Shown one piece after another: positions 60,981 to 64,000 of a DNA stretch of 64,000 nt (within the stretch, counting starts at the first letter, position 1; every line of letters begins with the position of its first letter). This DNA comes from Archilochus colubris (lineage: Eukaryota > Chordata > Aves > Apodiformes > Trochilidae): assembly GCA_023079485.1 (NCBI GenBank), contig CM041089.1, positions 12,849,001 to 12,913,000 on the forward strand. Reading direction: 5' to 3'. The position numbers were made by a program, and so were the translations under genes. Under the pieces are notes generated by a model that had not been told where the DNA came from, ran no database searches, and worked only from the letters and a program-made list of their open reading frames with translations.

Positions 60981-61282
60981 TGTAGCGGGAGGAGCCCTTC
61001 TTGCTCCTAGGGCTGATCCTGAGGCCTCAGGGTTTAGCCCATTCCTGGACGATGTCCTAGGGCTGTTCCTGGGGCTCCGGGATCTACCCCTTCTTGCCTG
61101 CTCCTGGAGCTCCTTGAGCTGTGGACTTCTCCATCCTCCTGAAGAGTGAGAGCTCTCTCCTGGGTGTCAGCTGCTCTCTTATTGGCCCCCTGCTCCTGCA
61201 CATGCTCAGGAGGGAGGCCAGACACAGGTGAACCCACACCCACTCATCAATAACTCAGGGCACCTGGTCCTGTCTCACTACA
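60981..61282. mobile_element. Solo LTR of an endogenous retrovirus, copy 1
   Basis: A 302-bp element bounded by inverted TGTAG...CTACA termini. It is flanked by a near-perfect 6-bp target duplication (GGAGTA at 60975-60980, GGAGCA at 61283-61288). It shares long blocks with the copy at 63641 (start TGTAGCGGGAGGAGCC, ATTGGCCCCCTG, CACACCCACTCA). No internal retroviral genes flank it, so it is a solo LTR left by recombination. A 6-bp duplication is typical of class II (beta/ERVK-like) and alpha-like elements. Transcription direction is unclear. Confidence 0.8.
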
Positions 61283-61288
61283 GGAGCA

Positions 61289-63634
61289 GGCCTGGCCACC
61301 ACTCTCTGCTTTTTCCTTAAAAATGTTAAAAAATAAGATGAATTCAATTGTTTTTTTCAATAAAAGATCTTTGCTTAGTTACTTTTTTTTTCTCATCCAT
61401 AATCTTGTAATTTTTTAATGACTTGAGAGTCACCATATGGGAGAAAAAGGGTTTAAACTCCTTTGTACCAAAAATGAGCTTAAAAAAAAAATTAATAAGC
61501 ATATGATGACTTCTGCAGCAATCAAAAATAGAAGGGGAAAAGGAGTGGGGGAGAGAAGCAATTACCAGAGCAAGTTTGGAGATTCCCTGAGGGCTGCTGG
61601 TAATTAAACCAACAGCAACATGAATCCCTGTTTGATGTGGTCTTGAATTTGTTTTCAAAAGAAAAAAAAAAATCTCTAAAAAGCTTCTTTCAAGAGAAAT
61701 TTTTAGAGAACCAGCTCAGCATGAGTAATTAAACCAGAAATACTTTGATAAATATTATCATGGAGAAGTCACTTATGGGCTGGGGCATTTGAGGGGTAGA
61801 AATCCTAAGGTGATAAATAAGGTGGCAAGTTTTGAACACCCAAAACCAGGGCTGGATTCTTGTATGCTTGAGTCTGCTCTTCAGAAAGGAGGTGGCCTCT
61901 TGTTTGGCCATTGCACTGAGCTTTCCAAAGACCCAAAACTTCAGTGAGAAAGCTCAGTGGAATGAAAGAAAAACCACGGACAATTCCTAAGGCACTTTTC
62001 ATTCCCAGGGGCTGCCCAGAGATCAGAGGTGAAGTTTATTGGTGATAAAAAGCCTGCAAGCCCACTCTGCTCCCCCAGCCTTTCCAACAGCCCTTCCCTT
62101 CTGCTGAGATCATATCCTTGGAAAATTCTCCTTCAGAAGACTGGAAAAAGGAAAAATGCTTTCATTTTGGAATGGTTTGAAATGTAAGCACGAGCAAAAC
62201 CCCTGAAATCCAGAGATGATGCAGGTGCTCTGCCCTCTCAGGTTGCCTCTGGCACCCAAAAACTGCATTTTGTTCATTTACTGATGGCTCCAAACAGTGG
62301 AGGCAGATTCCACTTTTGCCACTGGAGGCAATCACAAGGCAGCAAATAACCAGTGAGGGAACTAGAAAGCAATTTATTTACCAGTAGAAACCCATGTTTA
62401 AAAGGAAAATAAACTCTGGGCTCTCATGGCATTATTCATAAAGGCAACCTAAGTAGCTCTTACAGATAACAAAACTAGAAAAAAGGCAACCAACTGGTAA
62501 TGGAGAAGGGTTTTCAGTCAAGTTTCATGGGTCATACAAAGTCACTGCCATGCCTGCAGGAGTTCAAGAGCTCTGCCAGTTGAATCTGGGGGGAAATGAA
62601 GTGATTATTTTATCATGCATGATTATTTACTTTTTTTTTTTTTCCTTAAATACAACTTTTTGCCTTTAAGCCGATTTCCTAACACTTGAGGTCTTAAACC
62701 TCCTAACCATGAGGTCTTGACTCATTTTGAAACCTAAGAGACAAGTAATTTGGCTACTCCTCATAACAAGTTCTGCATGGGTTAACTTTGCAAACTGGTT
62801 CCATTGCAGGTTTCCCTCTGCTTTTGAGTCAGTTGAAATATCAGGGCTCTTCTCCAGAACATCTTAAGCTTTAGTAACTTCAAAAGTAAACAAATGTTTC
62901 TGATAAAATGATGTGTATGAAGAATCTAATGGCTGACAAAGATATAAAAAAATTCTTAGTGCTTTTCTTTGTCAGTAGCTTCTTCTAGGAATACAGTCAG
63001 GCTGGGCATTTATTTGGACTGGTAAACTGTGCCTCAAAAAGGGGATCTCTTGACAGTGAAAGCACAGTGGTGGAACTAAAAGTCTTCCAGTCCTTCCCAG
63101 CTGATTAATCACCATGACAGGTTTGGAGACTGAAAGATCTGGCCAGCTCCAGATGTTAAATGTGTGTCCACCTCTTGCTATCCTTCTGATTCACGAGCAG
63201 CAGCCTGGATTGTTCATTCTCAAGATAATGATGACCATGACTGTTCAAAACAAAAAGGATTTGGGCTTTGTAATTTTATCCTCTGCTAGAGGAGGCTTCC
63301 ACACAAGATAACACAGCACATGGAGTCTACACATGATGAAACACTAGAAGATCCTTCAGGCAGAGGTGGTGACTGCCTTACACAGAAAGCTTTGTGATGT
63401 TTCCCTCTCCCCTTCTTCAATGCCTCTTCAATGGCTGCAGGTGATGGGAGACATCCAAAGGATGTCATCTAAAGCATGGTGCTCCAGAAGAACCAAGTTT
63501 TGGGCATCAGTGAGGAAGGACTTCACTGACAGAGAGGGGACTCTGGGAAGAGAACCCCATCCACCACTGGAGAAAACTCAGTCAGTGTTGAAATTAATTG
63601 ACCTCTAATCACTGCAACTGCAAAAGAAAAACCA
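61289..63634 (-). other. KCNQ1: KCNQ1 last intron between the two LTRs
   Basis: AT-rich spacer of about 2.35 kb. It has no retroviral gag/pol/env-like frames, so the two LTRs are independent insertions and not the ends of one provirus. No exon recognised. Confidence 0.6.
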
Positions 63635-63640
63635 AAAAGG

Positions 63641-63987
63641 TGTTGCGGGAGGAGCCATTATTGCTCCTGAAGCTCGATGGAGCCATTCTTGCTCCTGATG
63701 CTCGATGAGTCGCTGGTCTCTTCCAGGACTCCAGCCACCACACAGCGCTTCCAGGGTAGAAGTGTAGTGGGAAGAGCCTTTCTTGCTCCAGTGGCTCGAT
63801 GAGCTGCTGGCCTCTCCATGCCTCGCACCAGAGTGAGTTTGGGTCTTCTTCTGTGGGTGTGTGTCCCACCTTTATTGGCCCCCTGGTCTTGCTCATGCCC
63901 AATAGGGGCCTGTCCTAATCAGGACCAGGTGGACTCACACCCACTCACTGGCAATTCAAGGCACCTGGTTTATCTCATTTCTCTACA
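63641..63987. mobile_element. Solo LTR of an endogenous retrovirus, copy 2, internally duplicated
   Basis: A 347-bp element with TGTTG...CTACA ends and a perfect 6-bp target duplication (AAAAGG at 63635-63640 and 63988-63993). It is about 45 bp longer than copy 1. The unit GGGAGGAGCC...TTGCTCC...GCTCGATG recurs in part at about 63680 and again from 63763 (TGTAGTGGGAAGAGCC), so the first half of the LTR has been tandemly expanded. Such repeats in the U3 region often carry enhancer motifs. It lies within the KCNQ1 intron at the window edge. Confidence 0.8.
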
Positions 63988-64000
63988 AAAAGGTGCCAGG

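Noticed and set aside
60981..63987. The two LTRs as ends of a single provirus
   Set aside because: Their target duplications differ and the DNA between them has no gag, pol or env-like frames.
50005..64000. The penultimate KCNQ1 exon
   Set aside because: I looked on the minus strand for the sequence normally preceding VTQ (GARLNRVEDK-like) and did not find it. It is probably outside the window.
50005..64000. The KCNQ1OT1 imprinting centre
   Set aside because: In mammals it lies in a more upstream KCNQ1 intron, and no promoter-like CpG island is present in this intron segment.
1..64000. tRNA genes, rRNA or CRISPR-like arrays
   Set aside because: No convincing internal tRNA promoter boxes, ribosomal sequence or regularly spaced repeats were seen on either strand.

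Overview
This window is vertebrate nuclear DNA, almost certainly from a bird. It carries several CR1 retrotransposon copies with the typical bird CR1 3' end (an ATTCTATGA-type microsatellite). It has two host genes in the order known from the vertebrate CDKN1C-KCNQ1 region, and it is gene-poor with long AT-rich spacers. No bacterial-type features (operons, CRISPR, tRNA clusters) are visible.

Layout. Positions 1-13.9 kb are the upstream flank of CDKN1C. This flank holds three young CR1 copies (1-540, 1921-3034, 7643-8184), a mosaic local duplication (5470-6023), an isolated CpG island with a G-quadruplex motif (9425-9850), and an unexplained exon-like open frame on the minus strand (9656-10159). 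CDKN1C (p57/KIP2-type CDK inhibitor) runs on the plus strand from about 14.6 to 16.2 kb inside a strong CpG island. It has three exons, two introns of about 100 bp, a 191-residue product, and a 3' UTR that resembles the mammalian one. From 16.2 to about 47.9 kb lies non-coding DNA between two convergent genes. It contains candidate conserved regulatory blocks (17.6-18.9, 26.4-27.1 and 44.4-44.85 kb), a second and third CpG-rich patch (27.44-27.99 and 32.64-33.27 kb, the latter with a CTCF-like site), and CR1 pieces of different ages. The terminal coding exon of KCNQ1 lies on the minus strand at 49804-50004. Everything to its right (50.0-64.0 kb) is best read as the last KCNQ1 intron. That intron holds a 1.25-kb CR1 with reverse-transcriptase sequence (57116-58367) and two solo LTRs (60981-61282 and 63641-63987), each flanked by a 6-bp target-site duplication.

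How it fits together. CDKN1C and KCNQ1 are tail to tail, about 32 kb apart. That is the arrangement of the mammalian imprinted KCNQ1 domain, although the mammalian imprinting centre lies in a more upstream KCNQ1 intron and is not in this window. The CpG patches and candidate enhancer/insulator elements between the genes are the most likely regulatory content. I found no clear new multi-gene system. The least explained items are the open frame at 9.66-10.16 kb, the isolated CpG islands, and the LTR family.

Identifications come from reading the translated sequence and from recalled family features; no alignment or database search was run.
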